Positions 1 through 7,124 of a stretch of DNA of 64,000 nucleotides are shown in pieces (position 1 is the first letter of the stretch; each line of letters starts with the position of its first letter). The DNA is from Clostridiaceae bacterium. GTDB taxonomy: Bacteria > Bacillota > Clostridia > Lachnospirales > Lachnospiraceae. Location of the stretch: the NCBI GenBank assembly GCA_910574345.1, contig CAJSZV010000014.1:1-64000 (forward strand), written 5' to 3'. The position numbers and the translations under genes are program-made. Below the pieces are notes generated by a model. That model was not told where the DNA came from, did not search any database, and saw nothing but the letters and a program-made list of their open reading frames with translations.

Positions 1-25
1 TTATATTAAGCAATATATTTGGCTG

Positions 26-43
26 ACCACAATATATAGTGGT
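26..43. promoter_or_regulatory. Operator-like inverted repeat, copy 1
   Basis: An 18-bp site has the form ACCAC-N8-GTGGT with an AT-rich centre. The same form and length recur at 228-245 inside a strong promoter, so both probably bind the same regulator. The regulator is not identifiable from this window. Confidence 0.4.
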
Positions 44-117
44 GGCTCTCAAGCTTTTAAATACACTGGATTCGGGTGGCTCTCAAGCTTTAAATTAGTG
101 GCTCCCAAGCTTTAGAA
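42..117. repeat. Three short direct repeats
   Basis: Three near-identical 19-20 bp units lie at 42-61, 76-94 and 98-117. The consensus is GTGGCTCTCAAGCTTTAAA. The start-to-start distances are 34 and 22 bp, so spacing is irregular. They sit directly after the stop codon of the truncated signal-peptide ORF. Confidence 0.7.
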
Positions 118-120
118 TAA

Positions 121-177
121 TCATGTAAGCGACAGTGCCATGGCTCCTGCCAGTAACATTGATAATACCTTGCGCAT
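121..177 (-). pseudogene. Truncated lipoprotein signal peptide (18 codons)
   Basis: An ORF of 18 codons begins MRKVLSMLLAGAMALSLT and stops with TGA exactly where a lipobox cysteine would be expected. A good ribosome site (GGGAGG, seven bases upstream) and a canonical promoter precede it. This is the N-terminus typical of clostridial solute-binding lipoproteins, but nothing of the mature protein follows in any frame; only short repeats are present down to base 1. I infer a gene whose body was lost by deletion or rearrangement. A genuine tiny peptide is less likely. Confidence 0.6.
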
Positions 178-222
178 AAATGTACCTCCCTTTGATTTTT
201 TGGTTTTTTGTTGGTTGTTTGA

Positions 223-251
223 ATTATACCACATATTTATGTGGTTTTCAA
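223..251 (-). promoter_or_regulatory. Sigma-A promoter with built-in operator
   Basis: On the minus strand TTGAAA and TATAAT are separated by 17 bp, with an extended -10 (TGG before the hexamer). An 18-bp near-perfect palindrome ACCACATATTTATGTGGT (228-245) fills the spacer. This is a classic repressor position. The transcript would start near 216 and lead only into the truncated ORF at 121-177. Confidence 0.75.
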
Positions 252-324
252 TTGGTTTTTTGTTGATTTTTGTTGATTTAATTTTTTTCTTGAAATTTCT
301 CGTTAATATATTCCACAATTTTCC

Positions 325-359
325 AACAAAAAAGGCCATGGCTTTTTAACATTGCCATG
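325..359 (-). terminator. Terminator after the DeoR gene
   Basis: On the minus strand the arms CATGGC and GCCATG are separated by 11 bases and followed by CCTTTTTTG. It lies about 120 bp past the stop of the DeoR-family gene. The stem is only 6 bp, so the call is moderate. Confidence 0.5.
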
Positions 360-478
360 ACCTGATATGGTCCCGTATGACTGAATTCCCCAATCGTCCT
401 TATATCTGCTTTCCGCATAGATTTGTCTTCCCGTCTGCGTCCACTGCTCTTCGTATGTCTGCCGCTGTGACTGCACTG

Positions 479-1348
479 TCACTCTGACTGCACCTGTCGC
501 TTTGCCTGAGCATGCTCCCCTGCCTGGGTCTGCCGCTTTGCCTGGGTTTGCTCCCCTGTCTGGGTCTGTCCCTCACACTCCATGTATTCTATGTGCTCCC
601 CCTGAAAAAAAGCCCTCCACTCGTCATCCAGCTTCCGGTCCGTGATCACGCAGTTGATATCCTCAAAACCGCAGGTCTGGATAAACACGGATCTGCCGAA
701 CTTGGAATAGTCGGCCAGAAGGCAGATAAACTCGGAGCTGTTCACAATGTTCCTGCGCATGTCCGCCACCATCTCCTCCGCATCGCTTAGGCCGTGGCGG
801 ATATCCAGGGTGCGGCAGGACAAAAAGGCCTTGTCCAAACGGTAGCGCTTTAAGCTTCTCACCGCCTCCAGCCCGAAAAATCCCTGGCTGACGATGTCGA
901 AATTGCCGCCTAAGGTCACCAGCCTGATATTGGCCGACTCTGACAGCCGGTTCATCACTGGAAGGGAGTTGGTCATCACCGTCAGAGGCAGGTGCGCGAT
1001 CTCCTCACACATCTCGTAGACCGTGGTGGAATGGTCCAGGAAGATACAGTCATTAGGCTTTACAAACCCCGCCGCCCGCTTGGCCATCCGCCGCTTGCTC
1101 TCCAGCATAAGGCCTGACTTGATCCTCTGAGAGACCACTGTCCCCTTCCGGGGTGCTAAGGTAGCTCCCCCGTAGGACTTCTTCAAAAATCCCTCGTCGC
1201 TCAGCATGTCAAAGTCTCTCCGTATGGTCTCCGTGCTCACCTGAAACAAGGCGGCGATCTCCGCCACCGTTACACTCTTCTTCTCCAACAATATGGTTCT
1301 GATCCGTTCTCTTCTCTCCGCAGAAATCAACCTTGTCTCTTCCTCCAT
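479..1348 (-). CDS. DeoR-family transcriptional regulator with Gln-rich repeat tail
   Basis: This 289-residue protein has an N-terminal DeoR helix-turn-helix (residues about 9-65, with VSTETIRRDFDMLSDEGF typical of the recognition region). A DeoR sensor domain follows (about 80-250), which in this family binds phosphorylated sugars. Family members usually end near 250-260; here the last 30 residues are a low-complexity tail with two 12-residue repeats of the form QTQxGExxQAKR. It is the last gene of the rel-side operon, 67 bp after hemZ, with a hairpin in the gap. No sugar gene is adjacent, so the target is unknown. Confidence 0.85.
   Translation of the reverse strand: MEEETRLISAERRERIRTILLEKKSVTVAEIAALFQVSTETIRRDFDMLSDEGFLKKSYGGATLAPRKGTVVSQRIKSGLMLESKRRMAKRAAGFVKPNDCIFLDHSTTVYEMCEEIAHLPLTVMTNSLPVMNRLSESANIRLVTLGGNFDIVSQGFFGLEAVRSLKRYRLDKAFLSCRTLDIRHGLSDAEEMVADMRRNIVNSSEFICLLADYSKFGRSVFIQTCGFEDINCVITDRKLDDEWRAFFQGEHIEYMECEGQTQTGEQTQAKRQTQAGEHAQAKRQVQSE
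498..569 (-). repeat. Two 36-bp in-frame tandem repeats
   Basis: Copies at 498-533 and 534-569 differ at only a few bases and encode the Gln/Ala/Lys-rich 12-residue units at the DeoR C-terminus. The 36-bp period keeps the reading frame, so copy number can change without a frameshift. Confidence 0.8.
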
Positions 1349-1366
1349 ATATTTCTGTAAGGTATG

Positions 1367-1393
1367 GTTTTACCGCTGCTTTTGCGGCAAAAC
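1367..1393 (-). other. Intercistronic hairpin between hemZ and the DeoR gene
   Basis: On the minus strand GTTTTGCCGC and GCGGTAAAAC form a 10-bp stem with one mismatch and a 7-base loop. No U-run follows, so it is more likely an RNA-processing or stability element than a terminator. Confidence 0.4.
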
Positions 1394-1415
1394 TTCTATT
1401 CCATTCTCAATTTTC

Positions 1416-2933
1416 TCAATTGTATATGGAGTCTCCGAGACTGCTTAAGATCCGCCTCTTCCTCCCGACCATTTCCTCCACTCTCTCCATATACTGCCCC
1501 ACATCCTTCACATTCTCCGCCCGCTCGATCCGGTTCTCCTCCCGGTACAGCACCTTGGTAGTGGTCCCGGCGCCGCAGGCCATGATGGTCTGCTGTTCCT
1601 CCATAATCAGTATATTATAAAGACATGCCTTCCCCGGCCGGGCATAACCCACATTCTCAAAATTCCCCGCCATATTCTTCTGGCGGTAAAGATAATAAGG
1701 CTCCATCCCCATATCCGCCGCGTACTTAGCGGTTAAGTCGATCATCTCCTGAGTCCCCACAATCTTTAAGTCCTTGTACACTTCCTTCATGGTATTCAGT
1801 CTGGCCGCCCGCTTGACAGCCAGGGAATGAACCGTAATGCTGTCAGGAGCCAGGGCCCGAATCTGCTCCATGGTATCCCTTACATCCTCCATATCTTCCT
1901 GGGGAAGTCCCACAATCAGGTCCATGTTAATATTATCAAAGCCCATATCCCTGGCCATAAGGAAGCAGTTCTTTACCATATCCACCGTATGGCGGCGTCC
2001 GATTAAGTCAAGGGTTCTCTGCTGCATGGTCTGGGGGTTGATGGAGATTCTGGTGACACCATGATTTTTAAGGGTCATAAGCTTCTCCCTTGTAATGCTG
2101 TCCGGCCTGCCTGCCTCCACGGTCAGTTCCTTTATATGGCTTAAATCAAAGAGTTCTTCCAACTTGCTCAAAAGCTGATCCAGTTCTTCTGCTGAAAGAG
2201 AAGTAGGCGTACCGCCTCCAAAGTATACACTGTCCAGAGTTTTCCCCTTTATTTGATCTGCCACTGCCCCCATCTCATGATACAGGGCTTCCAGATAAAG
2301 ACCCGTACGCTCTTTCCATTTTTCTATAGGATAGGAGGTAAAGGAACAATACAGACAGGTGGTAGGACAGAAAGGAATTCCTATGTACAGACTGCATCCG
2401 TTCTCATAGTCCATGGCACCAAGGAGCTCTCTTTCATAAAGGGCAGTCTTAATAGCCAGCTCAATTTTCTGATGGCTGGTGTAGTAAGTCCTCTTCATAT
2501 AGGAAGCAATCTCGCTCTGGCTCATTCCTTCTCCCAGCTTTGTCATGACAATCTTGGTGGGGCGAATGCCTGTCAGGGTTCCCCATGGAAGAAGCCTTCC
2601 TGTCCGAAGCACCAGAAGAGCATAAAGTCTCCCTTTAATCCGGCTTTTTGTCTCCGTGCGGTTATCATAATCCACCTTAATGGGTTCCTCCGCATGAGCC
2701 AGTTCCTCTTCCACCCCTTCATCCAAATCCGGAGGAAGCTCTGGAAAGTCCTGCTGTCTGTGGCTGATTATTTTCAGAGAAAACCATTCCCGCCCTTTAT
2801 CTATGATGCCCTCCACCGAGAATTCTGTGTCCGGCGACGGTTCATACGCAAATGTCTCTCCGGGATAAAAGGCCATAAGAAGTTCCCGGATATCCTGCTC
2901 ATAAGCTCTGTCATTTAACAAAATCTCTATCAT
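1416..2933 (-). CDS. hemZ: HemZ-type coproporphyrinogen dehydrogenase (radical SAM)
   Basis: This 505-residue radical SAM protein carries the cluster motif C189-x3-C193-x2-C196 within GIPFCPTTCLYCSF and a glycine-rich YFGGGTPT segment, as in HemN/HemZ enzymes. The family performs oxygen-independent oxidative decarboxylation of coproporphyrinogen III using S-adenosylmethionine in the cytoplasm. The 180-residue N-terminal extension is characteristic of the HemZ branch in Firmicutes. The start lies 8 bp after the upstream hydrolase stop, which suggests translational coupling. No other haem gene is in the window. HemZ is often annotated without haem synthesis in clostridia, so its real substrate here is open. 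Confidence 0.88.
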   Translation of the reverse strand: MIEILLNDRAYEQDIRELLMAFYPGETFAYEPSPDTEFSVEGIIDKGREWFSLKIISHRQQDFPELPPDLDEGVEEELAHAEEPIKVDYDNRTETKSRIKGRLYALLVLRTGRLLPWGTLTGIRPTKIVMTKLGEGMSQSEIASYMKRTYYTSHQKIELAIKTALYERELLGAMDYENGCSLYIGIPFCPTTCLYCSFTSYPIEKWKERTGLYLEALYHEMGAVADQIKGKTLDSVYFGGGTPTSLSAEELDQLLSKLEELFDLSHIKELTVEAGRPDSITREKLMTLKNHGVTRISINPQTMQQRTLDLIGRRHTVDMVKNCFLMARDMGFDNINMDLIVGLPQEDMEDVRDTMEQIRALAPDSITVHSLAVKRAARLNTMKEVYKDLKIVGTQEMIDLTAKYAADMGMEPYYLYRQKNMAGNFENVGYARPGKACLYNILIMEEQQTIMACGAGTTTKVLYREENRIERAENVKDVGQYMERVEEMVGRKRRILSSLGDSIYN

Positions 2934-2941
2934 ATGCTGTC

Positions 2942-3604
2942 CTATCGCCTGCTGCGGCAGATTACATTGTATGTTTTCTCGTGCTCTATGGTTGTATCCT
3001 GGTCATGACCCGGATACACTTTTGTGTTCTCAGGAAGAGGGAAAAGCTTCCTGGTCACCGACTCAATAATATCCATGGGACTGGCTGTAGGAAGATCGGT
3101 CCTTCCCACAGACTCCCGAAACAGCGTGTCGCCGCTGAAGAGCACACCTTCTTCCTCCACATAAAAGCACATGCTTCCAGCCGTATGCCCCGGAGTATGG
3201 AGAGCTTTCCATAAGGTTCCTATAAGCTTCACTGCCTCGCCGTCCCGAAGCCATCTGTCTGCTGTGAGAGACACCGCCTCTCCAAAGGATGCGCTTAAAT
3301 TCATATCCGGCTCTTCTAAGAGAGCCATTTCCTTTTCGCCGGCCAGAATGGGAATATGGAATGCCCGTCTCACATCCTCCGCAGCCAGAATATGGTCAAA
3401 ATGGCCGTGGGTCAGCAGGATGGCCTCCGGCCTTACCCGTAACTCCCGGCATTTGTTAAGAATAAAAGGCGCATTGTCCCCCGGATCAATGATCACACCG
3501 GGCCTCAATTCTTCTGCATCCTCCTCCTGCTGCGTTCGGTATACAATATAACAATTGGTGCTGACCATTCCCAGCACACAGCTTCTGATTATAAAATCAT
3601 TCAT
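2942..3604 (-). CDS. Metallo-beta-lactamase fold hydrolase (glyoxalase II-like)
   Basis: This 220-residue protein has the metal-binding signature THGHFDH (H66, H68, D70, H71), a further ligand in HTPGHTAG (H136 or H140) and D159 in FSGDTLF. These define the metallo-beta-lactamase superfamily, close to hydroxyacylglutathione hydrolases that cleave thioesters. The start at 3604 (MNDFIIRSC) is chosen over an upstream in-frame ATG because a strong ribosome site (AAAGGAGGG) precedes it and the upstream codons lie in repeat sequence. It sits between rel and hemZ, a common clostridial order, but its physiological thioester is unknown. Confidence 0.88.
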   Translation of the reverse strand: MNDFIIRSCVLGMVSTNCYIVYRTQQEEDAEELRPGVIIDPGDNAPFILNKCRELRVRPEAILLTHGHFDHILAAEDVRRAFHIPILAGEKEMALLEEPDMNLSASFGEAVSLTADRWLRDGEAVKLIGTLWKALHTPGHTAGSMCFYVEEEGVLFSGDTLFRESVGRTDLPTASPMDIIESVTRKLFPLPENTKVYPGHDQDTTIEHEKTYNVICRSRR

Positions 3605-3631
3605 ATATTTCCCTCCTTTGTGAGTCAACAA

Positions 3632-3683
3632 CCCCGCTGCAAACAACGGGGCATCAAACTTGCAGCGCTGCAGAGCAGCGGGG
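3632..3683. repeat. Intergenic folded repeat element
   Basis: A 9-bp inverted repeat (CCCCGCTGC at 3632-3640, GCAGCGGGG at 3675-3683) encloses a perfect 12-bp palindrome TGCAGCGCTGCA (3661-3672). The segments starting GGGGCAT at 3649 and 3680 are near direct repeats ending in TGCAG. The element lies in the 163-bp rel-hydrolase gap and resembles REP-like intergenic palindromes. Confidence 0.6.
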
Positions 3684-3709
3684 CATTTGACCCTGCAGGC
3701 AGTCGCCAA

Positions 3710-3754
3710 GGTCAAGCCGGCTTGACCTTAGCTCGTTGCCTTCGCGAGAATAAA
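3710..3754 (+). repeat. Dispersed 45-bp palindromic repeat, copy 1
   Basis: The perfect 18-bp palindrome GGTCAAGCCGGCTTGACC (3710-3727) is followed by a small CTCG/CGAG hairpin and GAATAAA. A second copy at 22639-22683 matches 41 of 45 positions, counted by eye. Both copies are intergenic and next to gene 3' ends. Confidence 0.8.
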
Positions 3755-3767
3755 GAGAGAAAGCAGT

Positions 3768-6047
3768 TTACCCTGCTGTTCTCTCTATATCCAACACGCC
3801 TTCAATCTGTCTTAACTTGTCTGTTACCCTGGTCAGTTCTTCCTTGCCCCGGATATCGAATGTCATAATAATAGTAGCCTTCCCCTGTTTGCTGGTACGC
3901 ACATTCATAGAGGTAATATCAATCTGACGCTCTGTAAATACCTTGGAGATATCCACAAACATGCCGATTCGATTGTTGGCATAGATCTGGATCTCTGTGG
4001 AATACTTCTCCTTATTCTCCTCTCCCTCAGGCTGCTGCCATTCTGCGTCAATAAGCCGGACCCTTTCCGCTTCGGGAAGATTGATCACATTGATGCAGTC
4101 CGTTCTGTGAATGGATACTCCTCTGCCTCTGGTGACAAATCCCACAATCTCGTCACCGGGCACCGGGCTGCAGCATCTGGAAAACCGAACAGCCACGTCA
4201 TGGATTCCCTTCACTACGATGCCGCTTTTGGACTTTTTCGCTGCCGGAACCTTGCTGGTCATCTCTTCAATGCCGTCCAGGATATTCGTATCCGTCACTT
4301 CCCGCTTCATTTTCTTGTCACGGGCCTCCAACATCTTGTTGATAACCTGGCCTTCCTTTAGCCCCCCGTGGCCGATGGACGCCAGCACGGAATCCCAATC
4401 CTTAAAGGCATAGCGCTTCATAACCTTTTCCATATATTCAGGCTTATTAAGCTCCGGATAATTGATGCCTTTGGCCTTGCAGTACCGGTCTATCAGATCC
4501 TTTCCCCGAAGAATGTTGTCTTCTTTTAATTCCGTCTTGAACCATTGGTTAATCTTGTTCTTGGCCTGGGTGCTTTTTACCAGCTTCAGCCAGTCCCGGC
4601 TTGGTCCTTTGGAATTCTGGGAAGTGATAACCTCAATTCTGTCCCCGTTCTGGATGACATAATCAATATTCACCAGCTTTCCGTTAACTCTGGCGCCAAC
4701 CATCTTATTGCCTACAGCGCTGTGAATCGAGTAAGCAAAATCAATGGGGGTGGAACCGCTTGGAAGAGCCTTCACATCACCTGTGGGAGTAAAACAATAT
4801 ACACTGTCGGAAAACAGATCCAGATCGCTTTTAATCAGACTTAAAAATTCTTTGTTGTCCGACATATCCCGCTGCCATTCCAAAATCTGTCTCAGCCAGC
4901 TGAGCTTTGCTTCCTCGTCTCCCGCCGCCACCTGGCCGCTGCCGCTCTCCTTATACTTCCAATGGGCGGCAATGCCATATTCGGCAGTACGGTGCATCTC
5001 ATAAGTCCGAATCTGGATCTCAAAAGGCTGACCGTTGCTGCCAATCAGGGTAGTATGAAGGGACTGATACATGTTGGGCTTGGGCATGGCGATATAATCC
5101 TTAAATCTGCCGGGAATGGGCTTATACAATTCATGGATGACTCCCAGGGCCCCATAACAGTCTTTCACTGTCTCCACAATAATCCTTACCGCAAACACAT
5201 CATAGATCTGCTCCAGAGTCTTATCCTGCTTCACCATCTTCTTGTATATGCTGAAGAAGTGCTTCACCCGGCCCTCTACAGACGACTCAATCCCTGCGTC
5301 CGCCATGTGATGTTTTACTTCCTCCACAATATCGTTGACAAATGCTCTCCTGGCAGCTTTGCTCAGAGCGATCTTCTCTGACAAGTCATGGTACACTTCA
5401 GGTTTTAAATATTTCAGGGACAAATCGTCCAGTTCTACTTTAATCTTGGAGATGCCAAGCCTGTGGGCAATGGGAGCATAGATATCCATGGTCTCCCTTG
5501 CCTTCTCCCTCTGCTTCTCCGGCTTCATATACTGCAAAGTTCTCATATTGTGGAGCCGGTCCGCCAGCTTAATAAGGATTACTCTGATATCCTTTGCCAT
5601 GGCAAGAAACATCTTTCTGAGATTCTCCGCCTGAATCTCCACCTTGTCCATAGACCAGGATAACTGGGTCAGCTTTGTAACACCGTCTACTAAAAGAGCC
5701 ACTTCAGGACCGAATTCCTTTGTGATCTCGTCCAGAGTCATCACCGTATCTTCCACCACGTCATGGAGTATTCCCGCAATAATGCTTTCCTTATCAAGCT
5801 CTAAGTCCGCCAGTATAATGGCGACGCAAAGAGGGTGAATAATATAGGGTTCACCCGATTTCCTCTTCTGATCCTTGTGTGCTTCTCTGGCAATGATATA
5901 TGCCTTCTCCACCATAGTAATATCATCGGAGGGATGATACTTGTAGATGCTGCGGATCAGATCTTTATATAAAACTTCCTGACTGGTAAAGGAAGCCGGT
6001 GCTTCCAGTTCCTGCTCCAGTCTTTCGTCAATATAGTCTTGTGCCAT
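3768..6047 (-). CDS. rel: Bifunctional (p)ppGpp synthetase/hydrolase Rel
   Basis: This 759-residue protein has the full long-RSH order. The HD hydrolase domain includes H56, H71 and the pair H95-D96 in HDVVEDT. The synthetase domain (about 240-370) includes GRFKDYIAMPKPNMYQS. TGS (about 405-465), a Cys-rich zinc-finger-like region (RCCSPVPGDEI) and a C-terminal ACT domain (about 680-759) follow. It makes and degrades the alarmone (p)ppGpp at the ribosome during amino-acid starvation. Both catalytic domains keep their key residues, so it should be bifunctional. The start has an AAGGTGAT ribosome site and a good promoter at 6082-6110. The name relA is also used. Confidence 0.95.
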   Translation of the reverse strand: MAQDYIDERLEQELEAPASFTSQEVLYKDLIRSIYKYHPSDDITMVEKAYIIAREAHKDQKRKSGEPYIIHPLCVAIILADLELDKESIIAGILHDVVEDTVMTLDEITKEFGPEVALLVDGVTKLTQLSWSMDKVEIQAENLRKMFLAMAKDIRVILIKLADRLHNMRTLQYMKPEKQREKARETMDIYAPIAHRLGISKIKVELDDLSLKYLKPEVYHDLSEKIALSKAARRAFVNDIVEEVKHHMADAGIESSVEGRVKHFFSIYKKMVKQDKTLEQIYDVFAVRIIVETVKDCYGALGVIHELYKPIPGRFKDYIAMPKPNMYQSLHTTLIGSNGQPFEIQIRTYEMHRTAEYGIAAHWKYKESGSGQVAAGDEEAKLSWLRQILEWQRDMSDNKEFLSLIKSDLDLFSDSVYCFTPTGDVKALPSGSTPIDFAYSIHSAVGNKMVGARVNGKLVNIDYVIQNGDRIEVITSQNSKGPSRDWLKLVKSTQAKNKINQWFKTELKEDNILRGKDLIDRYCKAKGINYPELNKPEYMEKVMKRYAFKDWDSVLASIGHGGLKEGQVINKMLEARDKKMKREVTDTNILDGIEEMTSKVPAAKKSKSGIVVKGIHDVAVRFSRCCSPVPGDEIVGFVTRGRGVSIHRTDCINVINLPEAERVRLIDAEWQQPEGEENKEKYSTEIQIYANNRIGMFVDISKVFTERQIDITSMNVRTSKQGKATIIMTFDIRGKEELTRVTDKLRQIEGVLDIERTAG

Positions 6048-6081
6048 GGAATCACCTTCTTAAGTGCGTAATTATTTAATC

Positions 6082-6110
6082 ATTATAAGTTTTCTTATGG
6101 GAAAATGCAA
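6082..6110 (-). promoter_or_regulatory. rel promoter
   Basis: The minus strand shows TTGCAT, 17 bp, TATAAT. The initiation point would be near 6075, giving a leader of about 28 bases before the rel start at 6047. Confidence 0.75.
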
Positions 6111-6131
6111 GAAAAACCTGGCGTTTTTCTT
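6109..6131. promoter_or_regulatory. Inverted repeat between rel and map
   Basis: Perfect 9-bp arms AAGAAAAAC and GTTTTTCTT flank a 5-base centre. The site touches the -35 element of the rel promoter, so it could be an operator. A bidirectional hairpin without a coding role is the alternative. Confidence 0.4.
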
Positions 6132-6216
6132 AATATGCCAAATTTTCTCTCCCCCTTTTCTCTGGCCCGTGGTATACTGAAAGCATAAAATTTTTAACCA
6201 TAAGGAGCAGATTCCC

Positions 6217-7089
6217 ATGCATTTTATTAACCGTAATAATCCCTGCTGGTGCGGCAGCGGACTAAAGTATAAAAAATGCCACTATGACTTTGACCAGAAA
6301 ATAGCACAGTATAGACATCAGGGCCATATAGTTCCTTCCCGTGACATGATCAAAACCCCGGCCCAGATTGAGGCTGTCCGAGAGAGCGCCAAAGTCAATA
6401 TCGCAGTGCTGGATTACATTGCCGAGCGTATAAAGGAAGGCGTCACCACAGAAGAGATCGACCGCTGGGTCTATGAACAAACCACGAGATACCACGCCAT
6501 CCCCGCCCCTCTTCATTTTGAAGGATTCCCCAAAAGCGTCTGTACTTCCATCAATGAAGTCGTATGCCACGGCATTCCGTCGCCTGATGTGGTACTGAAA
6601 GACGGGGATATTGTAAATGTTGACTGTTCCACCAATTTAAACGGATATTATTCCGATTCCTCACGAATGTTCTGTATCGGCAATGTATCTCCGGAAAAGA
6701 AAAAACTGGTTGAAGTGACTAAAGAGTGTATGGAACTGGGGCTTAAGGAGGTTCGCCCATGGGGTTTTATGGGGGATATGAGCCAGGCCATCAACGACCA
6801 CGCCAGAGCCCATGGATACCGGGTAGTAAAAGATATCGGAGGACACGGAGTGGGGCTTGAATTCCATGAGGACCCATGGGTCAGCTATGTGGCGCCCAAA
6901 GGAACCGAGATGCTTATGGTTCCCGGCATGATGTTCACCATTGAACCTATGATTAACATGGGGACTGATGAGGTCTTCGTCGACGAGGAGGACGACTGGA
7001 CTGTGTTTACAGATGACGGAAAGCCTTCAGCCCAGTGGGAGATCCAGGTTTTGGTGACAGAAGACGGACATGAAGTCATTGCGTATTAA
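6217..7089 (+). CDS. map: Methionine aminopeptidase with N-terminal SEC-C zinc motif
   Basis: This 290-residue type I methionine aminopeptidase removes the initiator methionine from nascent proteins. The catalytic core (about 45-290) shows NVDCST and YYSDSSRMF (metal-ligand aspartates), GGHGVGLEFHEDP (histidine ligand) and FTIEPM (glutamate ligand). Residues 9-22 form a SEC-C-type zinc motif (C10-x-C12-x8-C21-H22), known from SecA tails and from longer clostridial MetAPs, possibly a ribosome-docking element. An AAGGAGCAG ribosome site precedes the ATG. It stands alone, divergent from rel, and ends at a strong terminator. Confidence 0.93.
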   Translation: MHFINRNNPCWCGSGLKYKKCHYDFDQKIAQYRHQGHIVPSRDMIKTPAQIEAVRESAKVNIAVLDYIAERIKEGVTTEEIDRWVYEQTTRYHAIPAPLHFEGFPKSVCTSINEVVCHGIPSPDVVLKDGDIVNVDCSTNLNGYYSDSSRMFCIGNVSPEKKKLVEVTKECMELGLKEVRPWGFMGDMSQAINDHARAHGYRVVKDIGGHGVGLEFHEDPWVSYVAPKGTEMLMVPGMMFTIEPMINMGTDEVFVDEEDDWTVFTDDGKPSAQWEIQVLVTEDGHEVIAY

Positions 7090-7092
7090 CGG

Positions 7093-7124
7093 AAAAAGGA
7101 CTGCCCAGACGACAGTCCTTTTTG
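7093..7124. terminator. Bidirectional terminator between map and the MATE gene
   Basis: AAGGACTG and CAGTCCTT form an 8-bp stem flanked by an A-run on one side and a T-run on the other. It serves the two convergent genes. Confidence 0.85.

Noticed and set aside
42-117. Three direct repeats considered as a CRISPR array
   Set aside because: Units are only 19-20 bp, steps are 34 and 22 bp, spacers are of unequal length (14 and 3 bp), and no cas genes are present.
302-478. Open frame downstream of the DeoR stop (minus strand, with Gln-rich stretch)
   Set aside because: It could continue the DeoR tail by frameshift, but it runs through the terminator hairpin and ends without recognisable protein features.
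3605-3715. Longer N-terminus for the metallo-beta-lactamase gene
   Set aside because: The extra 37 codons lie in the repeat element and a strong ribosome site precedes the inner ATG.
6141-6178. Promoter for map from TATACT at 6173
   Set aside because: The -10 is acceptable but no -35 is seen at 16-18 bp, so I do not list it as a feature.
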